Below are positions 1 through 8,622 of a DNA stretch of 64,000 nucleotides, one piece after another. The notes below the pieces were generated by a model, which had not been told where the DNA came from, did not search any database, and worked only from the letters and a program-made list of their open reading frames with translations. The stretch is from assembly GCF_002237595.1 (NCBI RefSeq), contig NZ_CP022529.1:496001-560000 (forward strand). The letters are read 5' to 3'. This DNA comes from Labrenzia sp. VG12. Lineage in GTDB: Bacteria; Pseudomonadota; Alphaproteobacteria; Rhizobiales; Stappiaceae. A program made the translations under genes and the position numbers. Every line of letters begins with the position of its first letter. Within the stretch, counting starts at the first letter, position 1.

Positions 1-693
1 GGGACTTATCTGGCGCAGGCCGGGCTTGCACTGATCGCCTTTGTCCTTCTGATGTTCATCAAGATCCCCAAGCCGCCGCGCATCAGTCACAAACAGGCAG
101 GCGGGCGGCCGCTTGGCGAGATCATGCGGCAGCGCCGCTTCGTTGTCGCGGCAGCTTGCGGCATCTGTTCCTATGCCCTGATGAGCCTGGTGATGACCGC
201 GACGCCGCTCGCCATGATCGGCTGTGGCCTCTCTGAGACCGACGCCGCCCTCGGTATCCAGTGGCATGTCATTGCCATGTTCGGTCCGAGCTTCTTTACG
301 GGCAGTCTGATCGCGCGTTTCGGCAAGGAACGGATCGTCGCCATCGGGCTGGCACTGCTGGCTGGTTGTTCGATCGTTGCCCTGATGGGGCTGGAACTGG
401 CGCATTTCTGGACGGCCCTGATCCTGCTCGGCCTTGGCTGGAATTTCGGTTTCATCGGCGCGACCGCGATGTTGACCGACACCTATCGGCCGGAAGAACG
501 CAACATGGTGCAGGCAGTCAACGATTTCCTGGTGTTCGGATTCGTTGCAACGGCGTCTTTTTCCTCCGGCGCACTGCTCAACGCGTTTGGCTGGGCGACC
601 GTCAACATCCTGGTCTTTCCGTTTGTGGTGCTGTGTCTGGTACTTCTCGGCTGGCTTGTCTGGGGAGAAAAGAAAGCAGTTACAACCGGTTAA
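1..693 (+). CDS. MFS transporter, C-terminal part (5' truncated by window edge)
   Basis: The open frame enters from the left edge (first codons read GTYLAQAGLALIAF) and ends at a TAA before position 694, so only about 230 residues of the C-terminal half are visible. They contain a loop followed by about six hydrophobic segments with the glycine/alanine-rich spacing of major facilitator permeases, and a conserved-looking NDFLVFGFVATASF helix near the end. Substrate cannot be told. The first internal Met (position 52) lies inside a membrane segment and is not a plausible start. Confidence 0.75.
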   Translation, partial: GTYLAQAGLALIAFVLLMFIKIPKPPRISHKQAGGRPLGEIMRQRRFVVAAACGICSYALMSLVMTATPLAMIGCGLSETDAALGIQWHVIAMFGPSFFTGSLIARFGKERIVAIGLALLAGCSIVALMGLELAHFWTALILLGLGWNFGFIGATAMLTDTYRPEERNMVQAVNDFLVFGFVATASFSSGALLNAFGWATVNILVFPFVVLCLVLLGWLVWGEKKAVTTG

Positions 694-789
694 AGTGTCT
701 TGCGAATTCCATTTCGTCAGCGCAGCAAATTTACTGCGTTGCACCAAATACTGCCGCAACGGAAGTGACAAATTAAACAATGTGAGAGC

Positions 790-818
790 TTGACGAAGCG
801 CTCCGCTTTGCTGCTATC
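790..818 (+). promoter_or_regulatory. Putative sigma-70-type promoter of hppA
   Basis: TTGACG (790-795) is followed after 17 bases by GCTATC (813-818), close to the alphaproteobacterial housekeeping pattern TTGAC-N17-CTATAT. It lies about 95 bases before the hppA start in an otherwise empty 217-base gap. Prediction only. Confidence 0.4.
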
Positions 819-910
819 GTGTGCTTCCTTCACGCAGGGAAGTGGGTGTGAAGGCCAGCCTGGCGGGAAAACGACAAGAAAATCAGTCCGCCGCATCTAT
901 GGGAGGAAGC

Positions 911-3046
911 ATGATCGAGCTTGTCGTCATTATTTGTGGTCTCTTGTCCATTGCCTATGGGGCCTGGGCCATTCAGTCCGTCATGGCGGCGGACGCCGGA
1001 AATGAGCGCATGCAGGAGATCGCCGGGGCGATCCAGGAAGGCGCCAGTGCCTATCTCAACCGTCAATACACGACCATCGCGATTGTCGGTGCCGTGGTTT
1101 TTGTCCTGGCCTGGCTGCTTTTGTCCGGCACGGCTGCGATCGGTTTCGCCATTGGCGCCGTGCTCTCCGGCGCGGCAGGCTATATCGGCATGATGGTGTC
1201 CGTGCGTGCCAACGTGCGCACCGCCCAGGCCGCCAGCCAGAGCCTTGGAGCCGGGCTGGAGATTGCCTTCAAGTCCGGGGCTGTCACCGGCCTTCTTGTT
1301 GCCGGTCTCGCATTGCTCGGCGTTGCCGTCTATTACACGCTTCTGACCGGCATGATGGGGTATGCCCCGACTGACCGCACCGTGATCGATGCGCTGGTCG
1401 CGCTCGGCTTCGGTGCCTCCTTGATTTCCATCTTCGCCCGCCTCGGCGGCGGCATCTTCACCAAAGGGGCAGACGTTGGCGGCGACCTTGTCGGCAAGGT
1501 CGAGGCCGGCATCCCGGAAGATGATCCGCGCAACCCGGCAACCATCGCCGACAATGTGGGCGACAATGTCGGCGACTGCGCCGGCATGGCGGCCGACCTG
1601 TTTGAGACCTATGCCGTGACCGTGGTCGCCACCATGGTTCTGGCGTCGATCTTCTTCACCGGAACCGATGCGACCAACCTGATGCTGTTGCCGCTTGTCA
1701 TCGGCGCCAGCTGCGTTGTGACGTCGATCATCGGCACGTTCTTCGTCAAGCTTGGCAGCAACAACTCGATCATGGGTGCGCTCTACAAGGGCTTCATCGC
1801 CACGGCAGTGCTGTCGGCCGTTGCGCTTGCCATCATCGTGTTCGGCTGGATCGGAGCGGGCACCGAGTACACAACTTCAGGCGGGGCGAGCTTCACCGGC
1901 TTTGATCTGTTTGTCTGCGGTGTTGTCGGTCTTGTTGTCACCGGGCTGATCATCTGGGTGACGGAGTATTACACCGGTACGGAATACCGCCCGGTGCGCT
2001 CCATCGCTCAGGCGTCGGTCACCGGTCACGGCACCAACGTGATCCAGGGCCTGGCGGTTTCCCTTGAGGCAACGGCCCTTCCGGCAATCATCATCATCGC
2101 GGGTATCCTGGTCACCTATGCCTTTGCCGGTCTCTTCGGCATTGCCATCGCCGTGACAACCATGCTGGCGCTCGCCGGGATGGTCGTGGCCCTCGACGCT
2201 TTCGGACCGGTCACGGACAATGCCGGCGGCATTGCGGAAATGGCGGAGCTGCCCGATGAAGTGCGCACCACGACGGACGCGCTCGACGCTGTCGGCAACA
2301 CCACCAAGGCTGTCACCAAGGGCTACGCGATCGGGTCTGCCGGTCTCGGCGCCCTGGTCCTGTTCGCGGCCTATACGGAAGACCTGCGGTTCTTCTCCGC
2401 CAATGCGGCGGAAGGCTCGATCTTCCATGGCATCGACGTGGGCACGCTGTTCTCGCTCTCCAACCCCTACGTGGTGGCGGGTCTGCTGTTCGGCGGCCTT
2501 TTGCCCTATCTCTTCGGCGGTATTTCCATGACCGCTGTTGGCCGGGCGGCCGGTGCCGTGGTGGAGGAAGTCCGCCGCCAGTTCAAGGAAAAGCCGGGTA
2601 TCATGCAGGGCACCGAGCGGCCGGACTATGGCCGGGCTGTCGACATGCTCACCAAGGCGGCAATCCGCGAAATGATCGTGCCGTCGCTCCTGCCGGTGCT
2701 GTCTCCGGTCGTGGTGTTCTTCGTGGTACGGGCGGTCGCTACACCGGCCGATGCCTTTGCCGCGCTCGGAGCCATGCTGCTGGGTGTGATCGTCACAGGT
2801 CTCTTTGTCGCCATCTCCATGACGGCGGGGGGCGGTGCCTGGGACAACGCCAAGAAGTCCTTTGAAGACGGCTTCACCGACAAGGACGGCGTCACCCACC
2901 AGAAGGGCAGCGAGGCGCACAAGGCATCGGTGACCGGCGACACGGTCGGCGATCCCTACAAGGATACGGCCGGTCCTGCGGTCAACCCGATGATCAAGAT
3001 CACCAACATCGTGGCGCTGCTGCTGCTGGCGATCATGGCGCATTGA
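911..3046 (+). CDS. hppA: Proton-translocating inorganic pyrophosphatase (K+-independent type)
   Basis: An integral membrane pump of 711 residues that couples PPi hydrolysis to H+ export from the cytoplasm. The signature is clear: the DVGGDLVGK motif followed by an acidic loop with IPEDDPRNPATIADNVGDNVGDCAG (substrate/Mg2+ binding), about 16 hydrophobic segments, and the C-terminal GDTVGDPYKDTAGPAVNPMIK block. The GNTTKAVTKG motif has Lys where K+-dependent enzymes have Ala, which places it in the K+-independent H+-PPase subfamily. The ATG at 911 is chosen because GGAGG (902-906) sits just upstream and the protein then begins with a membrane segment; the frame is open further upstream but has no ribosome site. 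The gene is monocistronic, with a terminator directly after the stop. Confidence 0.97.
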   Translation: MIELVVIICGLLSIAYGAWAIQSVMAADAGNERMQEIAGAIQEGASAYLNRQYTTIAIVGAVVFVLAWLLLSGTAAIGFAIGAVLSGAAGYIGMMVSVRANVRTAQAASQSLGAGLEIAFKSGAVTGLLVAGLALLGVAVYYTLLTGMMGYAPTDRTVIDALVALGFGASLISIFARLGGGIFTKGADVGGDLVGKVEAGIPEDDPRNPATIADNVGDNVGDCAGMAADLFETYAVTVVATMVLASIFFTGTDATNLMLLPLVIGASCVVTSIIGTFFVKLGSNNSIMGALYKGFIATAVLSAVALAIIVFGWIGAGTEYTTSGGASFTGFDLFVCGVVGLVVTGLIIWVTEYYTGTEYRPVRSIAQASVTGHGTNVIQGLAVSLEATALPAIIIIAGILVTYAFAGLFGIAIAVTTMLALAGMVVALDAFGPVTDNAGGIAEMAELPDEVRTTTDALDAVGNTTKAVTKGYAIGSAGLGALVLFAAYTEDLRFFSANAAEGSIFHGIDVGTLFSLSNPYVVAGLLFGGLLPYLFGGISMTAVGRAAGAVVEEVRRQFKEKPGIMQGTERPDYGRAVDMLTKAAIREMIVPSLLPVLSPVVVFFVVRAVATPADAFAALGAMLLGVIVTGLFVAISMTAGGGAWDNAKKSFEDGFTDKDGVTHQKGSEAHKASVTGDTVGDPYKDTAGPAVNPMIKITNIVALLLLAIMAH

Positions 3047-3066
3047 TCCCGGAGACCTGAAACTGG

Positions 3067-3096
3067 AAAAGCCCCGGCCAACGGCCGGGGCTTTTT
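3067..3096 (+). terminator. Rho-independent terminator after hppA
   Basis: A perfect 13-bp stem (AAAAGCCCCGGCC / GGCCGGGGCTTTT, 3067-3079 and 3083-3095) with a 3-base loop and a short T run begins 20 bases after the hppA stop. It is a textbook intrinsic terminator. Confidence 0.95.
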
Positions 3097-3153
3097 ACTT
3101 GGTGCCGTGCGAGCGGGCACGCTGAAACTCGAAGATGGAAAGGTCTCTTCCGC

Positions 3154-3459
3154 ATGGGAATTCTTGTGCTGGCCGACGATACGGATGTGCCCTTTCCAAG
3201 AAGGCTCTTTGCCGAGATGGAGCGCCTTGCGGTCGAACGCGGTGGAAATCGGGAGGCCTGGCAACATCTGGCCGGCATTTACCGCGGGAGCGGATGCATG
3301 CTGGACCTGGCCGCGCTGGATGAGGGGGAACTATCGACCTTCAAGGAAGGGTTTGCGCATTTGCTGGCAGAGCTTGCGGGGAAAACGCCGGTCGCGGGCC
3401 TTGATGTAACAGGCCTCACTCAAATCCTCGGCCCTATCAACCGATCCCTGAACAACTGA
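3154..3459 (+). CDS. Hypothetical protein, 101 aa
   Basis: Begins MGILVLADDTDVPFPRRLF and ends with GPINRSLNN. It looks soluble, acidic and mostly helical, with no motif I recognise. ATG 3154 is preferred over starts in overlapping frames because the composition looks protein-like throughout and a purine-rich GGAAAGG lies upstream (about 3137). It sits between the hppA terminator and the convergent bamE gene, with a likely shared terminator between them. Function unknown. Confidence 0.5.
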   Translation: MGILVLADDTDVPFPRRLFAEMERLAVERGGNREAWQHLAGIYRGSGCMLDLAALDEGELSTFKEGFAHLLAELAGKTPVAGLDVTGLTQILGPINRSLNN

Positions 3460-3474
3460 ATGTGGGCACCAGGC

Positions 3475-3506
3475 AAAAAGACCGCGGCGGTCAGGCCACG
3501 GTCTTT
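3475..3506. terminator. Bidirectional terminator between 3154-3459 gene and bamE
   Basis: AAAAAGACCG (3475-3484) pairs with CGGTCTTT (3499-3506) around a GC-rich loop. A-rich and T-rich flanks on the two sides allow termination in either direction between two convergent genes. Confidence 0.6.
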
Positions 3507-3530
3507 GCAGGGTTAGCTTGGATTTTGGCG

Positions 3531-3968
3531 TTACAGACCCAGGCTCGGATTGGTTGCGCCACGCAGGATCTGGGTCAGGAAGCCGTAGTCGGCGCCGCCT
3601 GTCCGGGTTTTGCGGGTAACGATATCGACGATCTTGCCGTCCTCGAGCGAATAGTTGCCGAGATCCTTGACGAAACCATCTTCGTCGAAATAGACCGCCA
3701 CGACCCGTTGTTCGACAATGTCCGGATTGAAGAAAGCCGTGGTCGCGGTTTTCTGGGAGATGTAGTAGTAGGCGTCGCCGGCCAGGCTGGACGTCGTCGA
3801 CGGCGACCCGAGCACCAGCTCGACCTGTTCGCGACTGGAACCGACCTGTACCTGATTGAGCATGTCGGCAGAGATGACATGGCCATGCGTATAGGTAGAT
3901 GTGAAACAGCCACCGAGCGGCAATGTGGCCAGAAGCGGTAGGATCACGGCGCTCGCCTTGAAGTTCAT
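3531..3968 (-). CDS. bamE: Outer membrane protein assembly factor BamE (SmpA/OmlA family)
   Basis: A 145-residue lipoprotein: signal peptide with lipobox LGGC (Cys about residue 21), then the SmpA/OmlA domain with DMLNQVQVGSSREQVELVLGSPS, the G-S/T-P turn and YYYISQKTATTAFF, which is diagnostic of the family. BamE is a small component of the BAM complex that inserts beta-barrel proteins into the outer membrane and is anchored to its inner leaflet. It is divergent from the ubiquinol-cytochrome c chaperone gene, the usual arrangement beside plsX-fabH in alphaproteobacteria. The hydrophilic tail beyond the core, about 30 residues, resembles alphaproteobacterial members. Confidence 0.9.
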   Translation of the reverse strand: MNFKASAVILPLLATLPLGGCFTSTYTHGHVISADMLNQVQVGSSREQVELVLGSPSTTSSLAGDAYYYISQKTATTAFFNPDIVEQRVVAVYFDEDGFVKDLGNYSLEDGKIVDIVTRKTRTGGADYGFLTQILRGATNPSLGL

Positions 3969-4097
3969 CTAAGAAGTCCCGTTGCGCCAGACCCGTCTGG
4001 CTCTATTTGAATTTCGTTGCTTGGCAAAGTCACTATCGTGGGATAGGGCACAAGGCAACACCTGACTTTGCTTCGAGTTGGCTCTAAAGGAGACACC

Positions 4098-4646
4098 ATG
4101 ATATTCGGCCTGTTCCGCCGCCGGTCCCGCGATGCCGAACACAGGGTCTATTGTGAAATCGTGGCCCAAGCACGGCAACCGGTCTTTTATACCGACTTTC
4201 TCGTGCCGGATACCATCGATGGCCGGTTTGACCTGATCATTGTTCACGCCGTGTTGTTCTTCAGGCGTCTGCGCGGTGAAGGCAAGGACGTCGCTGAATT
4301 CTCGCAGGCCGTGTTCGACCTGTTTTTCGAAGACATGGATGCCTCGCTGCGGGAAATGGGGGTCAGCGACACGCGTGTCCCGAAGAAGGTCAAGGTGATG
4401 GGCGAAGCGTTTTACGGCCGGGCGGACGCCTATATCCCGGCAATCGACGAGGGGGATGCGGAGACGCTCAGCGAAGCGCTTGGACGAAATATCTTCACCG
4501 ATGCCCCAGAGCCGCTCGCACAGATGCGTCTGGCCCACTATATGCTGCAGGCGGCAAAGGACCTGGATGCCCAGACAGCGGACGTGCTGCGGAAGGGAGA
4601 CATAAGCTGGCCGGATCCGGAGCGATTCAAGGAAATGCCCTTCTGA
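4098..4646 (+). CDS. Ubiquinol-cytochrome c chaperone family protein (CBP3/UQCC1-like)
   Basis: A 182-residue protein with the CBP3 fold: YCEIVAQARQPVFYTDFLVPDTIDGRFDLI, then VLFFRRLRGEG and the MDASLREMGVSDTRVPKKVKVMGEAFYGR stretch that is highly conserved in the family. Mitochondrial CBP3 helps cytochrome b synthesis and bc1 assembly; the bacterial role is inferred to be similar. ATG 4098 is chosen because AAAGGAGA (4086-4093) lies 5 bases upstream; an in-frame TTG at 4068 has no such site. It probably shares a promoter region with divergent bamE and is followed closely by the DUF177 gene. Confidence 0.88.
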   Translation: MIFGLFRRRSRDAEHRVYCEIVAQARQPVFYTDFLVPDTIDGRFDLIIVHAVLFFRRLRGEGKDVAEFSQAVFDLFFEDMDASLREMGVSDTRVPKKVKVMGEAFYGRADAYIPAIDEGDAETLSEALGRNIFTDAPEPLAQMRLAHYMLQAAKDLDAQTADVLRKGDISWPDPERFKEMPF

Positions 4647-4692
4647 CCGGTCTCAAGGCCGGTTGCCGAAAGGTCAAAAAGAAAGAACAACA

Positions 4693-5271
4693 ATGACAGC
4701 AGATACGTTTCCCTATTCCTTCAAGGTGAATGCCAGCAAGGTTGTCGACAAGGACGAGAAGATCTCGATAGCGCCGGACGAGGCATCGAGAGCGGCAATC
4801 GCTTCCACATTCGATCTCAATGCCATCCATGCCCTGACCGCGGATTTCACGCTGAAACCCTATCGAAAGGCAGGCCTGCGCGTCGTCGGGCCGATCAAGG
4901 CAACGATCAGCCAGACCTGTGTCGTGTCGCTGGAGCCCTTTGACAGCGAGTTGGAACTGGAAGTTGACCGGACCTTCGAACCTCATTCCAGCCGGCCTCG
5001 GAAAATTCGCGATCTCAACGATGAGGGCGAGATCGAGATCGATTTGGAATCACTGGACCCGCCTGACGTCATCCTCGATGGCGTGCTCGATCTGGGAGCC
5101 GTGATTTGCGAGGAACTCGCGCTGTCGCTTGATCCGTTCCCGCGCCGCGAAGGGGTCGCTTTTGAGGGCGGCGACGCTGACGAAGACGAGGTCGTGGAGG
5201 AAGAGCCGGAAAAGCCGTCTCCCTTTGCTGCACTGCAGGCGCTGAAGGACAAACCCGAAGAGGGGACCTGA
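4693..5271 (+). CDS. YceD/DUF177 family protein
   Basis: 192 residues with the DUF177 core: hydrophobic strand ALTADFTLKPYRKAGLRVVGPIKATISQTCVVSLEPFD (the conserved Cys of the family), then an acidic middle, the DLGAVICEELALSLDPFPRR block and a Glu/Asp-rich C-terminus. DUF177 proteins (YceD in E. coli) affect 23S rRNA accumulation and lie upstream of plsX, as here; in alphaproteobacteria the rpmF gene usually found between them is located elsewhere. ATG 4693 is used; an in-frame TTG at 4663 is possible. Upstream purine-rich AAAAAGAAAGA is a weak ribosome site. Confidence 0.85.
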   Translation: MTADTFPYSFKVNASKVVDKDEKISIAPDEASRAAIASTFDLNAIHALTADFTLKPYRKAGLRVVGPIKATISQTCVVSLEPFDSELELEVDRTFEPHSSRPRKIRDLNDEGEIEIDLESLDPPDVILDGVLDLGAVICEELALSLDPFPRREGVAFEGGDADEDEVVEEEPEKPSPFAALQALKDKPEEGT

Positions 5272-5414
5272 TGTCCTTGCCTTAATGTATCGCAACGGCA
5301 GCAGGCCCATTCAAAAAGGGTTTTCAACGTTTGAACCGGGATGGATCAGGAAAACGGTTGTCAGCCCTGCCAAAAACGTTATGTTCGCGCCGTTCTTGGC
5401 TCTCTGAAGATTGC

Positions 5415-5433
5415 ACTTGCCGAACCGGCAAGT
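5415..5433. other. Small hairpin in the DUF177-plsX gap
   Basis: ACTTGCCG and CGGCAAGT form a perfect 8-bp stem around AAC in the 220-base space before plsX. No T run follows in either direction, so it may be a leader hairpin rather than a terminator. Nothing else is seen in the gap. Confidence 0.4.
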
Positions 5434-5491
5434 TCCTTTGGGGCGCCGTCCGGTGCTGTTCCTGGTAATCACACGTCAAAAGACTTTCTAA

Positions 5492-6556
5492 ATGGCGAAA
5501 ACAATTCCGATTTCCCTGGATGCCATGGGCGGCGACAATGGAGCCGAAGTCGTCATACCCGGCGCTGAAATCGCGCTTGTCCGGCACCCGGACATCCACT
5601 TTCTGATCTACGGCAACGAGAAAGTGATCGCTCCGCTGCTGGAGAAATATCCGCGCGTTCGCGACGCTTCCACGTTTCACCATTGCGATGTGTCGATCGC
5701 CATGGACACCAAGCCAAGCCAGGCTCTTCGGCAGGGCCGCTGGCGGTCCTCCATGTGGCGCTCCATCGAAGCGGTCAAGACCGGGGAAGCATCCGTCGCC
5801 GTTTCGGCCGGCAATACCGGCGCGCTGATGGCCATGTCGAAATTCTGCCTGCGCACCATGGCCAATATCGAGCGGCCGGCAATTGCCGCTCTCTGGCCGA
5901 CCATGCGCGGTGAATCCGTGGTTCTCGATGTCGGTGCCACCATCGGTGCGGACGCGCAGCAATTGATCGATTTTGCCATTCTGGGCGGCGCCATGGCGCG
6001 GGCCGTGTTTGGCGTGCAGCGGCCGAGCGTCGGCCTGCTGAATATCGGCGTGGAAGAAGTCAAGGGCCTGGAAGAGGTCCGCACGGCGGGGCGCCTGTTG
6101 CGTGAAACACCGCTGCGCTCTCTTGACTATGCCGGTTTCGTGGAAGGCAACGATCTGGGCAAAGGCACGGTCGATGTTGTCGTGACTGAAGGCTTTGCCG
6201 GCAATATCGCGCTCAAGACCGCCGAAGGGACTGCCAAACAGATTGGCAGTTACTTGCGTTCGGCCATGAATCGCACCTTTATGTCCCGTATCGGTTATCT
6301 CTTTGCCAAGGGCGCGTTTGATCTGCTGCGCGAGAAAATGGATCCGCGCAAGGTCAATGGCGGCGTGTTCCTGGGACTGAACGGCATCGTGATCAAGAGC
6401 CACGGCGGGACGGATGCGGAAGGTTATGCCTCTGCAATCGATCTGGCCTATGACATGGTCAAGAACGAACTGACCCACAAGATCGCCCAGGATCTTGTGC
6501 ATTACCATCGTGGCCGCTTCGCTGAAGCCGCGCCGACATCGGAAGGTGATTTGTGA
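5492..6556 (+). CDS. plsX: Phosphate acyltransferase PlsX
   Basis: 354 residues; converts acyl-ACP plus phosphate to acyl-phosphate for phospholipid synthesis. Family landmarks in order: ISLDAMGGDNGAEVVIPGA at the N-terminus, AVSAGNTGALMAMSKF, ERPAIAALWPT, the VGLLNIGVEEVKG loop, and FVEGNDLGKGTVDVVVTEGFAGNIALKTAEGTAK. Length matches the family. The ATG at 5492 starts exactly at the conserved N-terminus although no strong ribosome site is visible. The GTGA overlap with fabH (shared bases 6553-6556) indicates translational coupling in a plsX-fabH operon. Confidence 0.96.
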   Translation: MAKTIPISLDAMGGDNGAEVVIPGAEIALVRHPDIHFLIYGNEKVIAPLLEKYPRVRDASTFHHCDVSIAMDTKPSQALRQGRWRSSMWRSIEAVKTGEASVAVSAGNTGALMAMSKFCLRTMANIERPAIAALWPTMRGESVVLDVGATIGADAQQLIDFAILGGAMARAVFGVQRPSVGLLNIGVEEVKGLEEVRTAGRLLRETPLRSLDYAGFVEGNDLGKGTVDVVVTEGFAGNIALKTAEGTAKQIGSYLRSAMNRTFMSRIGYLFAKGAFDLLREKMDPRKVNGGVFLGLNGIVIKSHGGTDAEGYASAIDLAYDMVKNELTHKIAQDLVHYHRGRFAEAAPTSEGDL

Positions 6557-7530
6557 GCGTAATCCGTTCGACAGTAACCGGCTGCGGAAGCTATCTGCCG
6601 GAAAAAGTCCTGACCAACAACGACCTCGCCAAGATGGTCGACACGTCTGACGAATGGATCGTTCAGCGCACCGGTATCCAGCAGCGTCATGTGGCCGCGG
6701 AAGGCGAGGTGACCTCGGATCTGGCCCTGGAAGCTGCAAAACGCGCGTTGTCCGCAGCGGGCCGGGACGCCCAGGACATCGACACGATCATCCTGGCAAC
6801 GGCAACGCCGGACAACACTTTTCCAGCCACCGCTGTCACTGTGCAGGCCCGTCTTGGTATCCATCACGGCGCAGCGTTCGATGTGCATGCCGTGTGCTCC
6901 GGCTTCGTCTATGCCCTGACCACGGCCGACGCCTATATCCGTGCGGGGCTCTCCAGGCGCTGCCTTGTGATCGGGGCGGAAACCTTCAGCCGGATCCTCG
7001 ACTGGACCGACAGAACAACCTGCGTCCTGTTCGGGGATGGCGCAGGCGCGGTTGTCGTCGAAGCCGCCGAGGCCGACGGCAGCAATGCCGACCGCGGCAT
7101 TCTGACGTCTCATCTGCGTTCGGACGGCCGTCACAAGGAAAAGCTTTTCGTCGATGGCGGCCCGTCCGCCACGCAGACCGTCGGTCATCTGCGCATGGAA
7201 GGCCGGGAAGTGTTCAAACATGCCGTCGGCATGATCACCGACGTGATCGAAGACGCCTACAATGCCACCGGTTACACGTCAGAGGATCTCGACTGGTTCA
7301 TCCCGCACCAGGCCAACAAGCGCATCATCGATGCCAGCGCGAAGAAGCTCGGCATTGCGCCTGAAAAAGTGGTGACCACCGTGCAACTCCACGGCAACAC
7401 GTCGGCTGCTTCCATTCCGCTGGCGCTGGATACTGCGGTAAAAGACGGACGTGTCAAAAAGAACGATCTTTTGATGCTGGAGGCGATGGGCGGCGGTTTC
7501 ACCTGGGGCTCCGTGCTGTTGCGCTGGTAA
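6553..7530 (+). CDS. fabH: Beta-ketoacyl-ACP synthase III (FabH)
   Basis: 325 residues; condenses acetyl-CoA (or another primer) with malonyl-ACP to start fatty acid synthesis. The thiolase-fold triad is visible: Cys in AVCSGFVYAL (about residue 115), His in DWFIPHQANKR (about 252) and Asn in QLHGNTSAASIP (about 282). The GGGFTWGSVLLRW C-terminus is typical. It starts with GTG overlapping the plsX stop. Context is the conserved alphaproteobacterial plsX-fabH-ihfA order. Confidence 0.97.
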   Translation: MSVIRSTVTGCGSYLPEKVLTNNDLAKMVDTSDEWIVQRTGIQQRHVAAEGEVTSDLALEAAKRALSAAGRDAQDIDTIILATATPDNTFPATAVTVQARLGIHHGAAFDVHAVCSGFVYALTTADAYIRAGLSRRCLVIGAETFSRILDWTDRTTCVLFGDGAGAVVVEAAEADGSNADRGILTSHLRSDGRHKEKLFVDGGPSATQTVGHLRMEGREVFKHAVGMITDVIEDAYNATGYTSEDLDWFIPHQANKRIIDASAKKLGIAPEKVVTTVQLHGNTSAASIPLALDTAVKDGRVKKNDLLMLEAMGGGFTWGSVLLRW

Positions 7531-7673
7531 CGGTCTCTCCTCCGCCTCGTCACAAATATTAATCGGACGCCTAGTTCCGGTTGACCGACCTGCCTCAAGG
7601 CCGTACCGTATGGTCTTGCATCGGAGTTCTCTTGCAAAATCAGCCAGATCGCTGGCGCCGTTGAGGAGGGGTT

Positions 7674-7988
7674 ATGGGCAATCGGACTATTACCCGCGCA
7701 GATCTATGCGAGGCCGTTTATCAGAAGGTGGGTCTGTCCCGGACTGAATCGTCTGAACTGGTCGAGCGCGTTCTTTCTGAAATTTCCGACTGTCTTGTGA
7801 CCGGAGAATCGGTAAAATTGTCAAGCTTCGGGTCGTTTGTGGTTCGCTCCAAGGGGGAGCGCATCGGCCGCAATCCGAAGACCGGCGAGGAAGTGCCGAT
7901 TTCGCCGCGCCGCGTGATGGTGTTCAAGCCATCAAATGTATTGAAGCAGCGTATCAATGATGCGCTGACGGGACAGGCCAGCAAATAA
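7674..7988 (+). CDS. ihfA: Integration host factor subunit alpha
   Basis: 104 residues of the HU/IHF family: TRADLCEAVYQKVGLSRTESSELVERVL helices, VKLSSFGSFVVRSKGERIGRNPKTGEEVPI (the DNA-binding arm with GRNPKTGE) and the RRVMVFKPSNVLKQRIN end. The longer, IHF-alpha-type arm and its place after fabH and before a MerR gene support IhfA rather than HU. GAGGAGGGG lies upstream of ATG 7674. It bends DNA and assists recombination and sigma-54 transcription with an IHF-beta encoded elsewhere. Confidence 0.95.
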   Translation: MGNRTITRADLCEAVYQKVGLSRTESSELVERVLSEISDCLVTGESVKLSSFGSFVVRSKGERIGRNPKTGEEVPISPRRVMVFKPSNVLKQRINDALTGQASK

Positions 7989-7997
7989 CAAGACCGG

Positions 7998-8600
7998 ATG
8001 AGCTCGCAGGACAAAAGCCCAGACGCCTTTCGCACCATCAGTGAGGTCGCTGACGACCTGGACCTGCCGCAGCATGTGCTGCGCTTCTGGGAAACGCGTT
8101 TCTCGCAGATCAAGCCGTTGAAGCGTGGCGGTGGGCGGCGTTATTACCGGCCGGACGATGTCGAGCTTCTGAAAGGCATTCGCCACCTGCTGTATGGCGA
8201 AGGCTACACCATCAAGGGCGTCCAGCGCATCTTGAAGGAGCAGGGACCTCGTTTCGTGATGCAGGTCCGGCATGAAGCCGGCAGCCCTTCACCGGCCCCG
8301 TCTTCGGCGACACCGCAATCCCCAAATGGTCCCTCGCTGCAAGCGGCACCTGCCGAAGGGCCTGTCCCGAACGATCCGGGGGAACCGCTTCCCCATGGTG
8401 TACTGGCCGAAGATGCGCCAGACCCGCACGATCAGTCCAGTTCCGGCGGTTTCAATATCCTGGGACGGCTGCGAGGTGAAAAGCCGGTTCCTGGTTCAGC
8501 CCCGTCAAACGCCGCAGTGTCCAAAGAGGACATCCGGCGCCTGCAGGCCACATTGTTCGAATTGCTGGAATGCAAGCGCACACTTGATCAGGCGCGTTAG
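7998..8600 (+). CDS. MerR family transcriptional regulator
   Basis: 200 residues. Residues about 8-80 form a MerR winged helix (FRTISEVADDLDLPQHVLRFWETRFSQIKPLKRGGGRRYYR, then DVELLKGIRHLLYGEGYTIKGVQRILKEQG). The C-terminal half is Pro/Ser/Ala-rich and apparently disordered, ending in a short helix ELLECKRTLDQAR. No effector Cys or metal site is visible. It is 9 bases after ihfA, the usual partner position in alphaproteobacteria, so probably cotranscribed. Target unknown. Confidence 0.9.
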   Translation: MSSQDKSPDAFRTISEVADDLDLPQHVLRFWETRFSQIKPLKRGGGRRYYRPDDVELLKGIRHLLYGEGYTIKGVQRILKEQGPRFVMQVRHEAGSPSPAPSSATPQSPNGPSLQAAPAEGPVPNDPGEPLPHGVLAEDAPDPHDQSSSGGFNILGRLRGEKPVPGSAPSNAAVSKEDIRRLQATLFELLECKRTLDQAR

Positions 8601-8622
8601 GCCACGTCACTGACGTCGCCTG

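Noticed and set aside
1877..3043. 388-codon open frame on the minus strand
   Set aside because: Antisense to hppA with His/Arg/Gly-rich shadow composition.
5324..6739. 471-codon open frame on the minus strand
   Set aside because: Antisense to plsX and the start of fabH; no plausible domain.
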